Of a stretch of 64,000 nt of DNA, positions 37,395 to 47,591 are shown in pieces; position 1 is the stretch's first letter, and each line of letters opens with the position of its first letter. The notes under the pieces were generated by a model. The model searched no databases. It saw nothing but the letters and a program-made list of their open reading frames with translations, and was not told the origin of the DNA. The position numbers and the translations under genes were made by a program. The DNA is taken from NCBI GenBank assembly GCA_015057705.1, contig SVDU01000020.1, forward strand, positions 36,234 through 100,233, written 5' to 3'. Origin of the DNA: Paenibacillaceae bacterium (GTDB lineage Bacteria > Bacillota > Clostridia > Lachnospirales > Lachnospiraceae).

Positions 37395-38405
37395 ATGAGT
37401 GAATATTTAGTTAATATTGAGAATGAACGTCTTTCTTTCTTTACTCCGGCTGGAGAAGTCAAGGCGCTTAATAATGTATCACTTCATCTTCGTGAAGGTG
37501 AGGTTTTGGGAATTGTAGGAGAGTCTGGTTCCGGTAAGTCTGTAACTGCTTACAGTCTTATGGGCCTTACCGCTTATCCAGGTCGTCTGATCGGCGGTTC
37601 CCTTCAGTTTAACGGACATCAGATTGAGAAGATGACGGAAACGGAAATGAGAAAGATAAGGGGAAATGAAATTTCAATTATTTTTCAGGACCCTATGACC
37701 AGTTTAAACCCGGTTTATACCATTGGCAACCAGATCACAGAAGTGGTCAGACTCCATACAAATAAAAGCAAACAACAGGCAACCGAACGAGCAAGAGAGC
37801 TTCTTACCCTGGTAGGTATCAATGAGCCGGAAAAACGTTTGAACCAGTACCCTCATGAGCTATCCGGCGGTATGCGTCAGCGTGTTATGATCGCCATTGC
37901 CCTGGCTTGTGAGCCAAAACTTCTGATCGCGGATGAACCAACTACTGCCTTAGACGTTACAATCCAGGCACAGATTCTGGAACTGATGATGGAATTAAAA
38001 GAAAAACTTGGTATGGCAATTATTATGATTACCCATGACCTTGGTGTTGTTGCCAACATGTGTGACCGTATTGCTGTTATGTATGCTGGTAAAGTGGTAG
38101 AGTATGGCAATACTGATGATATATTCTATAACCCAAGCCATGAATATACCAAGGGTCTTATTCGCAGTATTCCAAAACTTACTGAGAAAGAGCATAATAA
38201 GCTGATTCCTATTGAAGGAAGCCCGGTGGATATGCTGAATCCGCCTGCAGGATGTCCGTTTGCACCACGATGCAGAGCCTGCATGAAGATTTGTCTGCGT
38301 GAAATGCCGGAATATACGGATATAACCGATATACATTACAGCGCATGCTGGCTGCTTCAGAAAGAAGAATTTGAGAAACAGCAAAGACAGAAGGGAGATG
38401 CATGA
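37395..38405 (+). CDS. oppD: Oligopeptide ABC transporter ATP-binding protein OppD
   Basis: The 336-residue ATPase has Walker A GESGSGKS at residues 42-49, the ABC signature LSGGMRQR, Walker [13 protein letters not shown] and the H-loop [10 protein letters not shown]. The C-terminal oligopeptide-transporter extension holds the cysteine cluster [14 protein letters not shown], which in relatives binds an iron-sulfur cluster. It forms a heterodimer with OppF. GGAGGAGAG precedes the start; its stop overlaps the oppF start. Confidence 0.93.
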   Translation: MSEYLVNIENERLSFFTPAGEVKALNNVSLHLREGEVLGIVGESGSGKSVTAYSLMGLTAYPGRLIGGSLQFNGHQIEKMTETEMRKIRGNEISIIFQDPMTSLNPVYTIGNQITEVVRLHTNKSKQQATERARELLTLVGINEPEKRLNQYPHELSGGMRQRVMIAIALACEPKLLIADEPTTALDVTIQAQILELMMELKEKLGMAIIMITHDLGVVANMCDRIAVMYAGKVVEYGNTDDIFYNPSHEYTKGLIRSIPKLTEKEHNKLIPIEGSPVDMLNPPAGCPFAPRCRACMKICLREMPEYTDITDIHYSACWLLQKEEFEKQQRQKGDA

Positions 38406-39382
38406 TGGATAACAAATATCTTGTAGAGGTACAGAATTTACAGCAGTATTTCCCTGTTGCCGGTGGTAAATTATTCGAAAAGAAAGTTGTAAAAGCAGTC
38501 GATAACGTTTCCTTTGGAATCAAAAGAGGTGAAACCCTTGGTCTGGTTGGAGAATCTGGTTGTGGTAAGACGACTACAGGCCGTACTCTGCTCAGACTGT
38601 ATGAGCCAACTTCCGGAAAGATCTTTTTTGACGGACAGGACATTACAAAGGTAAACATGCTTCCTTATCGTCAGAAGATGCAGATTGTATTTCAGGATCC
38701 ATATGCAAGTCTTGATCCCCGTATGACGGTTGGAGATATTATTGGTGAGGCAATTGATATTCATCATCTGGCTGCCAGCAAAAAAGACCGTCAGGATCAG
38801 ATTATCTCTGTTTTATCAACGGTAGGACTTAACTCAGAGCATGCGAACCGCTATCCTCATGAATTTTCCGGCGGACAGCGTCAGCGTGTGGGCATTGCCA
38901 GAGCTCTTGCAGTAAATCCTCAGTTTATTGTATGTGACGAGCCGGTATCTGCTTTGGATGTTTCCATTCAGGCACAGGTTGTTAATATGTTTGAAAAGCT
39001 GCAGGAAGAAATGGGTCTTACTTACCTGTTTATTGCTCATGATCTTTCTATTGTAAAACACATTTCCAACCGGATCGGTGTTATGTACTTAGGTAAGATG
39101 GTAGAGCTTGCTGACAGCTATGAACTGACATTCCACAGTGTCCATCCATATACCAAGAGTCTTATCTCAGCGATTCCAATTGCGGATCCGGAGACCAGCC
39201 GTAAATCCAAGAGAATTGTTCTTGAGGGAGATGTTCCAAGTCCTGTAAATCCTCCATCAGGCTGTCGCTTCCGCACCAGATGTCCTTATGCGGACGAACT
39301 TTGTGCAGCGCAGGAACCAGAATGGAAAGAAGTTTCAACCGGACATTATGCCGCTTGCCATCATTTGGATAAAGTTAATTAA
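38402..39382 (+). CDS. oppF: Oligopeptide ABC transporter ATP-binding protein OppF
   Basis: The 326-residue partner ATPase has Walker A GESGCGKT (about residues 50-57), signature FSGGQRQR, Walker B FIVCDEPVSALD, the H-loop AHDLSIVKH and the C-terminal Cys cluster CRFRTRCPYADELC. The gene overlaps the end of oppD. Two adjacent ATGs (38402, 38405) are possible; the second is better placed behind AAGGGAG. With OppB, C, D and the binding protein OppA it imports peptides as carbon, nitrogen or signal sources. Confidence 0.93.
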   Translation: MMDNKYLVEVQNLQQYFPVAGGKLFEKKVVKAVDNVSFGIKRGETLGLVGESGCGKTTTGRTLLRLYEPTSGKIFFDGQDITKVNMLPYRQKMQIVFQDPYASLDPRMTVGDIIGEAIDIHHLAASKKDRQDQIISVLSTVGLNSEHANRYPHEFSGGQRQRVGIARALAVNPQFIVCDEPVSALDVSIQAQVVNMFEKLQEEMGLTYLFIAHDLSIVKHISNRIGVMYLGKMVELADSYELTFHSVHPYTKSLISAIPIADPETSRKSKRIVLEGDVPSPVNPPSGCRFRTRCPYADELCAAQEPEWKEVSTGHYAACHHLDKVN

Positions 39383-39389
39383 AATCAGA

Positions 39390-39461
39390 TTGAACTTTTA
39401 ACGCATTTATGTTATGCTAAGAAAATGAATTGGCGCAGTAGCCGAATAAAGTGCTACTGCG
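39390..39461 (+). promoter_or_regulatory. Possible oppA promoter and leader hairpin
   Basis: TTGAAC (39390-39395), 17-base spacer, TATGCT (39413-39418). Further on, CGCAGTAGC (39434-39442) and GCTACTGCG (39453-39461) form a perfect 9-base stem. The hairpin may stabilise a separate, abundant oppA message. Confidence 0.5.
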
Positions 39462-39493
39462 TTAATTAAAATAATTTTATAGGAGGAATCGTT

Positions 39494-41188
39494 ATGAAAA
39501 AGATGTCACTTATGCTTGCTGTACTTGCAGCCTCTGGCATGATGCTTACTGCTTGTGGCGGCAATAAGCCAGCAGAAACAAAAGCAAGTGCAGACGCAAC
39601 TACAGCTGCTGCGGCTGGAGAAACTACAGCTGCTGTAAAAGAAAATTCCGCGGGGCTTGACCTTGCAGTTCAACTTGGACCGAATCCGGAGACCATTGAT
39701 CCGGCTTTAAACTCTTCAGTTGATGGTGCAAATATGATTATGCATGCCTTTGAAACCTTATTGATTGTAGATAAGGAGAACAAAATTGTTCCAGGACAGG
39801 CAGAGTCTTATGATATATCCCCAGATGGCCTTACTTATACGTTTAAGCTTCGTGATGGCTTAAAGTGGAGTGATGGCTCACCACTTACTGCAAATGACTT
39901 TGTTTATGCATGGAAGAGACTTGCAGATCCCAACGTTGCAGCTCCATACGGCGCTGATATGTTAGGACCGGTAAAAGGATATGAAGAAGCAGCAGCTGGA
40001 AATCTGGATGCTCTGGGCGTTTCCGCTCCTGATGACAAAACATTTGTAGTAGAGTTGGCTTCCCCTTGTGTATATTTTGTTAAACTGGTAACTCATGCTT
40101 CCATGGTACCGGTACAGAAAGCGGCTGTAGAAGGCGCTGGTGATCAGTGGAGCTTAAAGCCTGAGACTTATGTTTCTAACGGTCCTTTAAAGATGACCGA
40201 ATGGGTTCCAGGTTCTCACATTACTTTTGCAAAAAATGAAAACTACTGGAATGCAGATAAGGTTACTTTAAACACATTAAAATTCGTTCTTATGGAAGAT
40301 TCTAATGCTGCTTACAGTGCATATCAGGCTGGTGAGTTACAGATGATTAAGTATGTTCCAACAGAAGAAATACCTGCACTGAAGGGAACAGATGCTTTTC
40401 ACATTGATCCTAGCATGAGTGTTAGCTATTTAAATTTCCAGACTCAGAAAGAACCATTTAATAACCCTGATGTCCGCAAAGCGTTAAGCCTTGCAATTGA
40501 CCGTAAATACGTGGCAGAAACAGTTATGCAGGGTACCAGTGCACCAGCAACTAATTTTGTACCAGATGGTGTATCTGATGCAGAGGGCGGAACTTTCTTT
40601 AATGATGTAACAGCAAAAGAAGGAAAAACTTTCTTTAATATTGATGATCATGCTTCTGATGTTGCAAAGGCAAAAGAACTTCTTGCTAAAGCTGGATATC
40701 CAGACGGACAGGGATTCCCAACATTTGAGTATATGACCAATGATGCTGGATTCAATAAGCCAGTTGCAGAGTATTTACAGAGCTGCTGGAAAGAGACTCT
40801 TAACATCAATATGGATATCAAAATTGTAGAGTGGGCAACCTTTACTCCTACCCGTCGTGCAGGCGATTATCAGGTATCACGTGGCGGCTGGGGATTTGAC
40901 TTTGATGATCCTTCCAACCTGCTGAATGTTAACCTTTCTAACAGCGGTAATAATGATGCTAAGTACAATAATCCTGAATTTGATAAGCTGCTTAACGAAG
41001 CTAATTCCACTGCTGACGTAAAAGAGCATTACAAAAAACTGCATGAGGCAGAGACTCTGCTTCTTGAAGATTCTCCGATTATACCAATTACCTATAAGAA
41101 TGAATTCTATTTACAGAATCCAAAGCTGAAAGGTACATGGTATTCTCCATATAGCTTCTGGTTCTTCCAGTATGCTACCATGGAATAA
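39494..41188 (+). CDS. oppA: Oligopeptide-binding lipoprotein OppA
   Basis: The 564-residue protein has a lipoprotein signal with lipobox MLTAC (Cys at about residue 21), a Thr/Ala/Glu-rich linker and the SBP_bac_5 fold, seen in PNPETIDPALNSSVDGANM and in LKWSDGSPLTANDFVYAWKR. It binds peptides on the outer face of the membrane and feeds OppBCDF. AGGAGG lies before the ATG. The order with oppA last, and with its own probable promoter, allows the excess of binding protein over transporter that is usual. Confidence 0.92.
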   Translation: MKKMSLMLAVLAASGMMLTACGGNKPAETKASADATTAAAAGETTAAVKENSAGLDLAVQLGPNPETIDPALNSSVDGANMIMHAFETLLIVDKENKIVPGQAESYDISPDGLTYTFKLRDGLKWSDGSPLTANDFVYAWKRLADPNVAAPYGADMLGPVKGYEEAAAGNLDALGVSAPDDKTFVVELASPCVYFVKLVTHASMVPVQKAAVEGAGDQWSLKPETYVSNGPLKMTEWVPGSHITFAKNENYWNADKVTLNTLKFVLMEDSNAAYSAYQAGELQMIKYVPTEEIPALKGTDAFHIDPSMSVSYLNFQTQKEPFNNPDVRKALSLAIDRKYVAETVMQGTSAPATNFVPDGVSDAEGGTFFNDVTAKEGKTFFNIDDHASDVAKAKELLAKAGYPDGQGFPTFEYMTNDAGFNKPVAEYLQSCWKETLNINMDIKIVEWATFTPTRRAGDYQVSRGGWGFDFDDPSNLLNVNLSNSGNNDAKYNNPEFDKLLNEANSTADVKEHYKKLHEAETLLLEDSPIIPITYKNEFYLQNPKLKGTWYSPYSFWFFQYATME

Positions 41189-41209
41189 GATTTATTTCTT
41201 TTGAAACTG

Positions 41210-41241
41210 ACACCCAGGAATTTATTCCTGGGTGTTTTTTT
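41210..41241 (+). terminator. opp operon terminator
   Basis: Arms 41210-41221 and 41224-41235 form a 12-base perfect stem with a very short loop, followed by T6. Confidence 0.9.
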
Positions 41242-41363
41242 GACCAGATGAATAGATCCGCCAGGACTTACATTCCGGCAGCTGGGAAACTTCCTCTTTC
41301 CAACCATCTAAAAGTATGCTATAATCTTTTAAGACAATACAAAAGTACAGGAGAGTTTAAGCT

Positions 41364-42065
41364 ATGAATCCAAGACGTGTATTATTAAAACTCAGCGGTG
41401 AAGCTCTTGCCGGTTCCAGTAAGACAGGATATGAGGAGGCCACTGTTAAAGAGGTTGCACGGCAGGTTAAGATATCCGTTGATGCTGGCGTTCAATTGGG
41501 AATTGTCATAGGCGGAGGTAATTTCTGGAGAGGCAGAACCAGTAATGCAATTGACCGCACAAAGGCGGATCAGATAGGTATGCTTGCCACCATTATGAAC
41601 TGCATTTATGTTTCGGAGATTTTTAGGAACGCAGGAATGGACACCCAGATTCTCACCCCCTTTGAATGTGGTTCCATGACAGAACTGTTTTCCAAAGACC
41701 GGGCTAATCAGTATTTTAAAGAAGGCAAAGTGGTGTTTTTTGCCGGTGGAATTGGCCACCCATACTTTTCAACTGATACGGGAATTGTACTCCGTGCCAT
41801 CGAGATGGAAGCTGACTGCATTCTGCTTGCAAAGTCCATTGACGGTGTTTACGACAGCGATCCCAAGGTGAATCCCAATGCAGTAAAATACGATGAAATT
41901 TCCATTGATGAAGTGATAGAAAAGCAGCTTGGGGTAATTGATCTGACCGCTTCCATTATGTGTATGGAAAATAAGATGCCCCTTGTAGTATTCAGTTTGA
42001 ATGAAAAAGATGGCATTGCCAATGCAATGCAGGGAAAAATAAACGGCACAATAGTGACCGCATAA
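41364..42065 (+). CDS. pyrH: UMP kinase
   Basis: The 233-residue amino-acid-kinase-fold enzyme phosphorylates UMP to UDP in pyrimidine synthesis. The N-terminal VLLKLSGEAL, the IVIGGGNFWRG nucleotide loop and the YDSDPKVNPNA segment are diagnostic of bacterial PyrH. TACAGGAGAG precedes the start. It heads the run pyrH-frr-uppS-cdsA-dxr-rseP-ispG-polC, in which most spacings are short, so a common transcript is likely. Confidence 0.95.
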   Translation: MNPRRVLLKLSGEALAGSSKTGYEEATVKEVARQVKISVDAGVQLGIVIGGGNFWRGRTSNAIDRTKADQIGMLATIMNCIYVSEIFRNAGMDTQILTPFECGSMTELFSKDRANQYFKEGKVVFFAGGIGHPYFSTDTGIVLRAIEMEADCILLAKSIDGVYDSDPKVNPNAVKYDEISIDEVIEKQLGVIDLTASIMCMENKMPLVVFSLNEKDGIANAMQGKINGTIVTA

Positions 42066-42079
42066 AACAGGAGGACGAT

Positions 42080-42634
42080 ATGCAGGAGAGTTTACAGGTA
42101 TATGAAGATAAAATGAATAAGACATTAAAAGCGCTGGAGAATGATTTTATGACCATTCGCGCAGGACGTGCCAATCCCCATGTACTGGATAAAATCAGAG
42201 TGGATTATTATGGTACTCCAACACCAATTCAGCAGGTAGGCAACGTTACAATTCCGGAAGCACGTATGATCGTGATTCAGCCATGGGAGAAGGCTTTGTT
42301 AAAGGCCATTGAAAAAGCGATTCTTACTTCAGATCTGGGAATTAATCCAACGAACGACGGTAATGTAATTCGTCTGGTATTTCCTGAACTGACAGAAGAG
42401 CGCAGAAAAGATCTTGTAAAAGATGTAAAGAAAAAGGGAGAAGCTGCGAAGATTGCAATCCGTAACATTCGCCGTGATGCCAATGACTCTTTTAAAAAGC
42501 AGTTAAAAGCAGAAGAGATTTCTGAGGATGAACTGGCTGATGCAGAAGACAAGATTCAGAAATTAACAGATAAAATGGTTGCGCAGATTGAAAAAGCAAC
42601 TGATGAGAAGTCAAAGGATCTTCTTACTGTATAA
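42080..42634 (+). CDS. frr: Ribosome recycling factor
   Basis: The 184-residue protein splits post-termination ribosomes with EF-G. The N-terminal helix and the AGRANPHVLDKIRVDYYGTPTPIQQ segment, followed by RKDLVKDVKKKGEAAKIAIRNIRRDAN, are characteristic, and the length is standard. It lies 14 bases after pyrH, behind CAGGAGG, the conserved order. A GC-rich hairpin separates it from uppS. Confidence 0.96.
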   Translation: MQESLQVYEDKMNKTLKALENDFMTIRAGRANPHVLDKIRVDYYGTPTPIQQVGNVTIPEARMIVIQPWEKALLKAIEKAILTSDLGINPTNDGNVIRLVFPELTEERRKDLVKDVKKKGEAAKIAIRNIRRDANDSFKKQLKAEEISEDELADAEDKIQKLTDKMVAQIEKATDEKSKDLLTV

Positions 42635-42638
42635 AATA

Positions 42639-42674
42639 AACAGGGGGGCAGGCATTATGCCTGTCCTGTTTTGT
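42639..42674 (+). terminator. Hairpin between frr and uppS
   Basis: CAGGCAT/ATGCCTG with outer AAACAGG and CCTGTTTT arms surround a 3-base loop. It may act as a partial terminator or processing site inside the operon. Confidence 0.5.
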
Positions 42675-42696
42675 GTTTTAAAAGGAGTGATACTTT

Positions 42697-43419
42697 ATGG
42701 ATAAAGAATTGAATAATATGGTGATTCCGGAGCACGTTGCCATTATCCTTGACGGAAATGGCAGATGGGCAAAAAAGCGGGGACTTCCCAGGAGCATGGG
42801 TCATAAGGAAGGCTGTGTCACTGTGGAGAAGACCGTTGAAGATGCAGCAAGACTGGGAATTAAGTATTTAACGGTATATGGTTTTTCAACAGAGAACTGG
42901 AAGCGTTCCACGGAGGAAGTGGGAGCTCTGATGCAGCTGTTTCGCTATTATATGGTAAGACTCTTAAAAGTTTCAAAAGCGAATAATGTTCGTGTAAAGA
43001 TGATTGGAGACAGAGAGCGTTTTGACTCTGATATTGTAGAAGGAATTGGACGTCTGGTAGAAGAGACGAAGAATAATACAGGACTGACCTTTGTGATTGC
43101 GGTCAACTATGGCGGAAGGGACGAAATTGTCCGGGCTGCGAGAAAGATCATGGAAGATGCCAGAGTGGGAAAGATTTCACCGGAATCTTTAACGGAAGAT
43201 AAATTTACCGGCTATCTTGACACAAATGGAATCCCTGATCCGGATCTTTTGATCCGTACCAGCGGAGAGTTAAGGCTGTCTAACTATCTTCTGTGGCAGC
43301 TTGCATATACGGAGATATATGTATCTGATTGCTATTGGCCTGATTTTAATATGGAAGAAATGAAAAAAGCCATTACAGCGTATAATAGCAGAGAACGGAG
43401 ATTTGGAGGAGTGAAGTAA
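42697..43419 (+). CDS. uppS: Isoprenyl transferase (undecaprenyl diphosphate synthase)
   Basis: The 240-residue cis-prenyltransferase makes the C55 lipid carrier for peptidoglycan and other envelope polymers. The active-site Asp19 is in IILDGNGRWAKKRGL; the GHKEG, YGFSTENWKR and PDPDLLIRTSGELRLSNYLLWQ motifs follow in order. AAAAGGAG precedes the start. It shares the cluster with cdsA and the isoprenoid genes dxr and ispG, which supply its substrate. Confidence 0.95.
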   Translation: MDKELNNMVIPEHVAIILDGNGRWAKKRGLPRSMGHKEGCVTVEKTVEDAARLGIKYLTVYGFSTENWKRSTEEVGALMQLFRYYMVRLLKVSKANNVRVKMIGDRERFDSDIVEGIGRLVEETKNNTGLTFVIAVNYGGRDEIVRAARKIMEDARVGKISPESLTEDKFTGYLDTNGIPDPDLLIRTSGELRLSNYLLWQLAYTEIYVSDCYWPDFNMEEMKKAITAYNSRERRFGGVK

Positions 43420-43438
43420 TCACGAGGGAGGAAGTGGG

Positions 43439-44239
43439 ATGTTTACAACCAGGCTGATAAGCGGAATTGTTCTTGTTCTGATCGCACTGATAACAGTAGG
43501 AAGTGGTGGGCTCCTGCTATTTGCGACAACGATTTTCATATCCATGATTGGCTTGTATGAGCTGTATCGTGTGCTTAAGATCCATGATCATCCAATGGGA
43601 TATATGGGATATCTAATTGTAGTTGTTTATTACGGGCTGTTATGGTTTCAGATGCAGCAGTATGCATTGTATATGTCTATCGTTTTCATGATGCTTCTTT
43701 TATGCTTTTATGTTTTTGCTTTTCCAAAATATAAAACAGAGGAAGTGACTGGAGCGTTTTTTGGATTTTTTTATGTGGCGGTTATGTTATCCTATTTATA
43801 CCAGGTTCGTACTATGAATGACGGAAAGTATCTGGTTTGGCTGGTTTTCTTAAGTTCATGGGGCTGTGATACCTGCGCATATTGCGTTGGCAATCTCATT
43901 GGAAAGCATAAAATGGCACCTGTACTCAGCCCTCATAAATCCATAGAGGGAGCCATCGGTGGAATTGTAGGAGCCTCACTTCTGGGATTTATATATGCGA
44001 CAATTTTTGGTGAGTCTATGACTGTACTTGATTATCCACAGATCACCTGTACTCTTGCATGTGCATTTGCCGCAATTATATCACCCATTGGTGATCTTGC
44101 TGCATCTGCCATAAAACGGGATCATCAGGTTAAAGATTATGGAAAACTCATACCAGGGCACGGTGGAATACTGGACCGTTTTGACAGTATGCTTTTTACT
44201 GCCCCTGTTATTTATTTTGTGGTTACATTTATACGATAA
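43439..44239 (+). CDS. cdsA: Phosphatidate cytidylyltransferase
   Basis: The 266-residue membrane enzyme makes CDP-diacylglycerol for phospholipid synthesis. There are about seven hydrophobic segments, and the C-terminal family signature is seen as SPHKSIEGAIGG and later KDYGKLIPGHGGILDRFDS. AGGGAGG precedes the start, 19 bases after uppS. The order uppS-cdsA-dxr-rseP is widely conserved in Firmicutes. Confidence 0.94.
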   Translation: MFTTRLISGIVLVLIALITVGSGGLLLFATTIFISMIGLYELYRVLKIHDHPMGYMGYLIVVVYYGLLWFQMQQYALYMSIVFMMLLLCFYVFAFPKYKTEEVTGAFFGFFYVAVMLSYLYQVRTMNDGKYLVWLVFLSSWGCDTCAYCVGNLIGKHKMAPVLSPHKSIEGAIGGIVGASLLGFIYATIFGESMTVLDYPQITCTLACAFAAIISPIGDLAASAIKRDHQVKDYGKLIPGHGGILDRFDSMLFTAPVIYFVVTFIR

Positions 44240-44302
44240 GAGCCTGACAAAGTATTACCTTAAATCGAAATTTAGGAAAAGAAAAGGAGTATACAGCATA
44301 AG

Positions 44303-45445
44303 ATGAAGAAAATAGCAATCCTTGGGTCAACAGGATCCATTGGGACGCAGACTTTGGAGGTGGTGGAGAACCAAGGCGATATTGAAGTGACTGCTTTGGC
44401 TGCAGGAAGCAACATCCGCCTGTTGGAGGAACAAATCAGAAAATTCCGCCCCAAAATAGCCTGTGTTTTCGAAGAAGAAAAAGCGAAGGAACTTAAAAGA
44501 TCAGTAAGAGATCTCCCGGTTCGCGTTGTTTCCGGTATGGAGGGGTTAATCGAGGCAGCTGTAGAAGAAACTTCAGAGATTGTTGTCACTGCAGTGGTTG
44601 GAATGATAGGAATCCGGCCCACCATTGCGGCTATGGAAGCAGGGAAAGATATCGCTCTTGCCAATAAGGAGACTCTGGTAACTGCCGGTCACATCATTAT
44701 GCCTCTCGCAAAGAAAATGGGTGTCAGGATTCTTCCTGTCGACAGTGAACACAGTGCAATATTTCAGTGTCTGAGTGGAGAAGATAAGGGATCTGTCCAT
44801 AAGATACTCCTGACTGCTTCCGGTGGTCCTTTTCGTGGTAAAACAAGAGAAGATTTAAAAAATGTGAAAGTGGAGGATGCACTTAACCATCCAAACTGGG
44901 CGATGGGCCGAAAGATTACCATAGATTCTTCAACCATGGTGAATAAAGGGCTTGAAGTCATGGAGGCCAAATGGTTGTTTGGTGTTCAAATGGATCAGGT
45001 GCAGGTGGTGATTCAGCCAAAAAGCATCATTCATTCTATGGTAGAGTTTGAAGACGGAGCAGTTATGGCTCAGATGGGAACTCCGGACATGAAGCTTCCT
45101 ATTCAATATGCACTTTATTATCCGGAGCGGAGATATTTAAAAGGAGATCGTCTTGATTTCTGGTCCATTGGTCAAATTAATTTTGAAAAACCGGATCTTA
45201 TTAATTTTCCGGGGTTGAAACTGGCTTATGAGGCCGGATGTACCGGTGGAACGCTCCCGACTGTTTTTAATGCTGCTAACGAAAAGGCAGTTGCCAAATT
45301 TTTGAACAGAGAAATTACATATCTTACTATCACAGATATGATAGAGGGAGCGATGAACGGGCATACTGTAAAAGAGAATCCTACCGTAGAAGAGATTCTT
45401 GAAGCAGAGGCTGCAGCTTATGAATATATAGAAAGCAGGTGGTAA
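44303..45445 (+). CDS. dxr: 1-deoxy-D-xylulose 5-phosphate reductoisomerase
   Basis: The 380-residue NADPH enzyme converts DXP to 2-C-methyl-D-erythritol 4-phosphate, the committed step of the MEP isoprenoid pathway. The N-terminal AILGSTGSIGTQTLEVV binds NADPH; metal-binding and active-site stretches are LPVDSEHSAIFQCL, LTASGGPFRG and MVNKGLEVMEA. GAAAAGGAG precedes the start. It is next to rseP by one base; ispG of the same pathway follows. Confidence 0.95.
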   Translation: MKKIAILGSTGSIGTQTLEVVENQGDIEVTALAAGSNIRLLEEQIRKFRPKIACVFEEEKAKELKRSVRDLPVRVVSGMEGLIEAAVEETSEIVVTAVVGMIGIRPTIAAMEAGKDIALANKETLVTAGHIIMPLAKKMGVRILPVDSEHSAIFQCLSGEDKGSVHKILLTASGGPFRGKTREDLKNVKVEDALNHPNWAMGRKITIDSSTMVNKGLEVMEAKWLFGVQMDQVQVVIQPKSIIHSMVEFEDGAVMAQMGTPDMKLPIQYALYYPERRYLKGDRLDFWSIGQINFEKPDLINFPGLKLAYEAGCTGGTLPTVFNAANEKAVAKFLNREITYLTITDMIEGAMNGHTVKENPTVEEILEAEAAAYEYIESRW

Positions 45446-45446
45446 A

Positions 45447-46505
45447 TTGTCCAGTGTTATCGTAGCAATTCTGGTATTCGGTTTAATAGTTTTAATTCAT
45501 GAATTAGGTCATTTTTTATTTGCAAAAATGAACAAAATCGCAGTAGTGGAATTTTCCATAGGAATGGGACCCCGCCTTTTGCATTTTAAGAAGGGAGAAA
45601 CCACATATTCCATTAAATTGCTTCCTTTAGGCGGATCCTGCATGATGCTGGGAGAGGATGAAGAAAATCCTGATGAGCGGGCTTTTCAGAATAAATCCAT
45701 TCCTGCAAGAATGTCAGTTATTGCCGCAGGGCCCATCTTTAATTTTATTCTTGCCTTTTTACTTTCTTTGGTTCTGGTAGGTATGAGTGGATATGATATT
45801 ACTTATATAAAAGAAGTAACAGAAGGTTCGCCTGCTTATGAAGCAGGAATGCGCTCCGGAGATAAATTGTTAAAAATTAACGGAGAAAAAGTTTCCATGT
45901 ATCAGGAGTATATTCTTTATAAGCTGATGAAACCGGATGATAAGATGAATCAGGTGGAATTTTCAAGAACAGATCCTCAGACAGGAAATCAGGAAATCCA
46001 GACTGTATCCGTTACTCCCCAATATTCAGAGGAGAGTAAAAAATATCTGATTGGTATATTAATTGCGCCTGAAAACAAAAAGGCAGCAAATGCCGGCGAT
46101 CTGGTTAAGCATGGATATATGGAGATGGAATATGATGTAAAACTGACTGTAAAGAGCCTTGGTATGCTATTTACCGGGAAGGCCAGTGTCAATGATTTAA
46201 GCGGTCCGGTAGGAATCGTTGTTATGATCGATGATTCTGTAAAAGCGGGCCTTACTGTCAGTGTAGTTGCGGCGCTTATGAATGTCATCAGTATGTGTAT
46301 TCTTTTAAGTGCCAACTTAGGTGTGATGAATCTGCTCCCCATACCAGCTCTTGATGGTGGGAGATTGCTGTTTTTAATTATAGAAGCAATACGTGGAAAA
46401 CGAATGGACCCGGAGAAAGAGGGTCTGGTAAACATGATCAGTATGGCAGCTTTGATGGCGCTGATGATTTTTGTAGTATTTAATGATATCAGCAGATTCA
46501 CCTGA
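45447..46505 (+). CDS. rseP: Site-2 membrane protease RseP/RasP
   Basis: The 352-residue zinc metalloprotease cuts substrates within the membrane, such as anti-sigma factors and signal-peptide remnants. The HExxH motif is His18-Glu19-...-His22 in LIHELGHFLFAKM, a PDZ domain covers about residues 115-195 (GSPAYEAGMRSGDKLLKING), and the third zinc ligand is in NLLPIPALDGGRL. The start is TTG at 45447, preceded by AGGTGG, one base after the dxr stop. Four membrane segments are expected. Confidence 0.93.
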   Translation: MSSVIVAILVFGLIVLIHELGHFLFAKMNKIAVVEFSIGMGPRLLHFKKGETTYSIKLLPLGGSCMMLGEDEENPDERAFQNKSIPARMSVIAAGPIFNFILAFLLSLVLVGMSGYDITYIKEVTEGSPAYEAGMRSGDKLLKINGEKVSMYQEYILYKLMKPDDKMNQVEFSRTDPQTGNQEIQTVSVTPQYSEESKKYLIGILIAPENKKAANAGDLVKHGYMEMEYDVKLTVKSLGMLFTGKASVNDLSGPVGIVVMIDDSVKAGLTVSVVAALMNVISMCILLSANLGVMNLLPIPALDGGRLLFLIIEAIRGKRMDPEKEGLVNMISMAALMALMIFVVFNDISRFT

Positions 46506-46527
46506 TAAAGTATAAATGGAGGAGCTT

Positions 46528-47583
46528 ATGAACAGGGATCATACAAAAACAATACAGATCGGAAACAAGGTCATCGGTGGAGGCAATCCGGTTCTGATCC
46601 AATCCATGTGCAATACGAAAACTCAGGATGTTGCATCAACAGTCAATCAGATTAAAAAGCTGACCGCGGCCGGATGCGATATTATCAGAGTTGCTGTTCC
46701 TGATATGGAAGCGGCGGCAGCTATTAAGGAGATTAAGAAGCAGATCAGTATACCTCTGGTAGCCGATATTCATTTTGATTATCGGCTGGCTGTGGCTTCT
46801 ATAGAGTCAGGAGCTGATAAGATCCGGATTAATCCGGGCAATATCGGCTCTCTGGATCGTGTAAGAACTGTTGTGGATAAGGCAAAGGAATATCAGATTC
46901 CTATTCGTGTAGGAGTTAACAGCGGTTCCCTTGAAAAAAATCTCATTGAAAAATATGGAGGAGTTACTGCCGAGGGAATTGTGGAAAGCGCATTAAATAA
47001 GGTACGTATGATCGAGGAGATGGATTATGGGAATCTGGTAATCAGCATCAAATCATCTGATGTACTTATGTGTGTCAAGGCCCATGAACTGATAGCAGAG
47101 CGAACGGATTATCCCCTTCATGTGGGTATTACAGAGGCTGGAACCCTGATATCTGGAACCATTAAATCTTCCGTTGGGCTGGGCATTATTCTTCATAAGG
47201 GAATTGGTGATACCATCCGTGTGTCTCTTACCGGTGATCCGCTTGAGGAAGTAAAGGCAGCTAAAACCATTTTAAGATCTCTGGGTCTAAAAAGGGGAGG
47301 GGTGGAGGTAATATCCTGTCCCACCTGCGGCAGAACCAGAATTGATTTAATCTCCCTGGCCAATCAGGTAGAAGATATGGTTTCTGCTTACGACCATCTG
47401 GATATTAAGGTGGCAGTAATGGGCTGTGTGGTAAACGGACCAGGTGAAGCAAGAGAAGCAGATATAGGAATTGCCGGTGGAATCGGAGAGGGACTTCTTA
47501 TTAAAAAAGGAGAAGTAATCAGAAAGGTTCCGGAAGAAGAACTTCTTAGCGCCCTTCAGGAAGAACTTATGAAAATGCAATAG
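46528..47583 (+). CDS. ispG: 4-hydroxy-3-methylbut-2-enyl diphosphate synthase (flavodoxin-type)
   Basis: The 351-residue iron-sulfur enzyme catalyses the penultimate MEP-pathway step. Family features are [14 protein letters not shown] at the N-terminus, [11 protein letters not shown], the 4Fe-4S cysteines in [12 protein letters not shown] and a third Cys in [17 protein letters not shown] 46528 is selected because TGGAGGAG stands just before it; an in-frame ATG four codons earlier is less well placed. It follows rseP by 22 bases and polC follows after eight. Confidence 0.95.
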   Translation: MNRDHTKTIQIGNKVIGGGNPVLIQSMCNTKTQDVASTVNQIKKLTAAGCDIIRVAVPDMEAAAAIKEIKKQISIPLVADIHFDYRLAVASIESGADKIRINPGNIGSLDRVRTVVDKAKEYQIPIRVGVNSGSLEKNLIEKYGGVTAEGIVESALNKVRMIEEMDYGNLVISIKSSDVLMCVKAHELIAERTDYPLHVGITEAGTLISGTIKSSVGLGIILHKGIGDTIRVSLTGDPLEEVKAAKTILRSLGLKRGGVEVISCPTCGRTRIDLISLANQVEDMVSAYDHLDIKVAVMGCVVNGPGEAREADIGIAGGIGEGLLIKKGEVIRKVPEEELLSALQEELMKMQ

Positions 47584-47591
47584 GTGATAGA

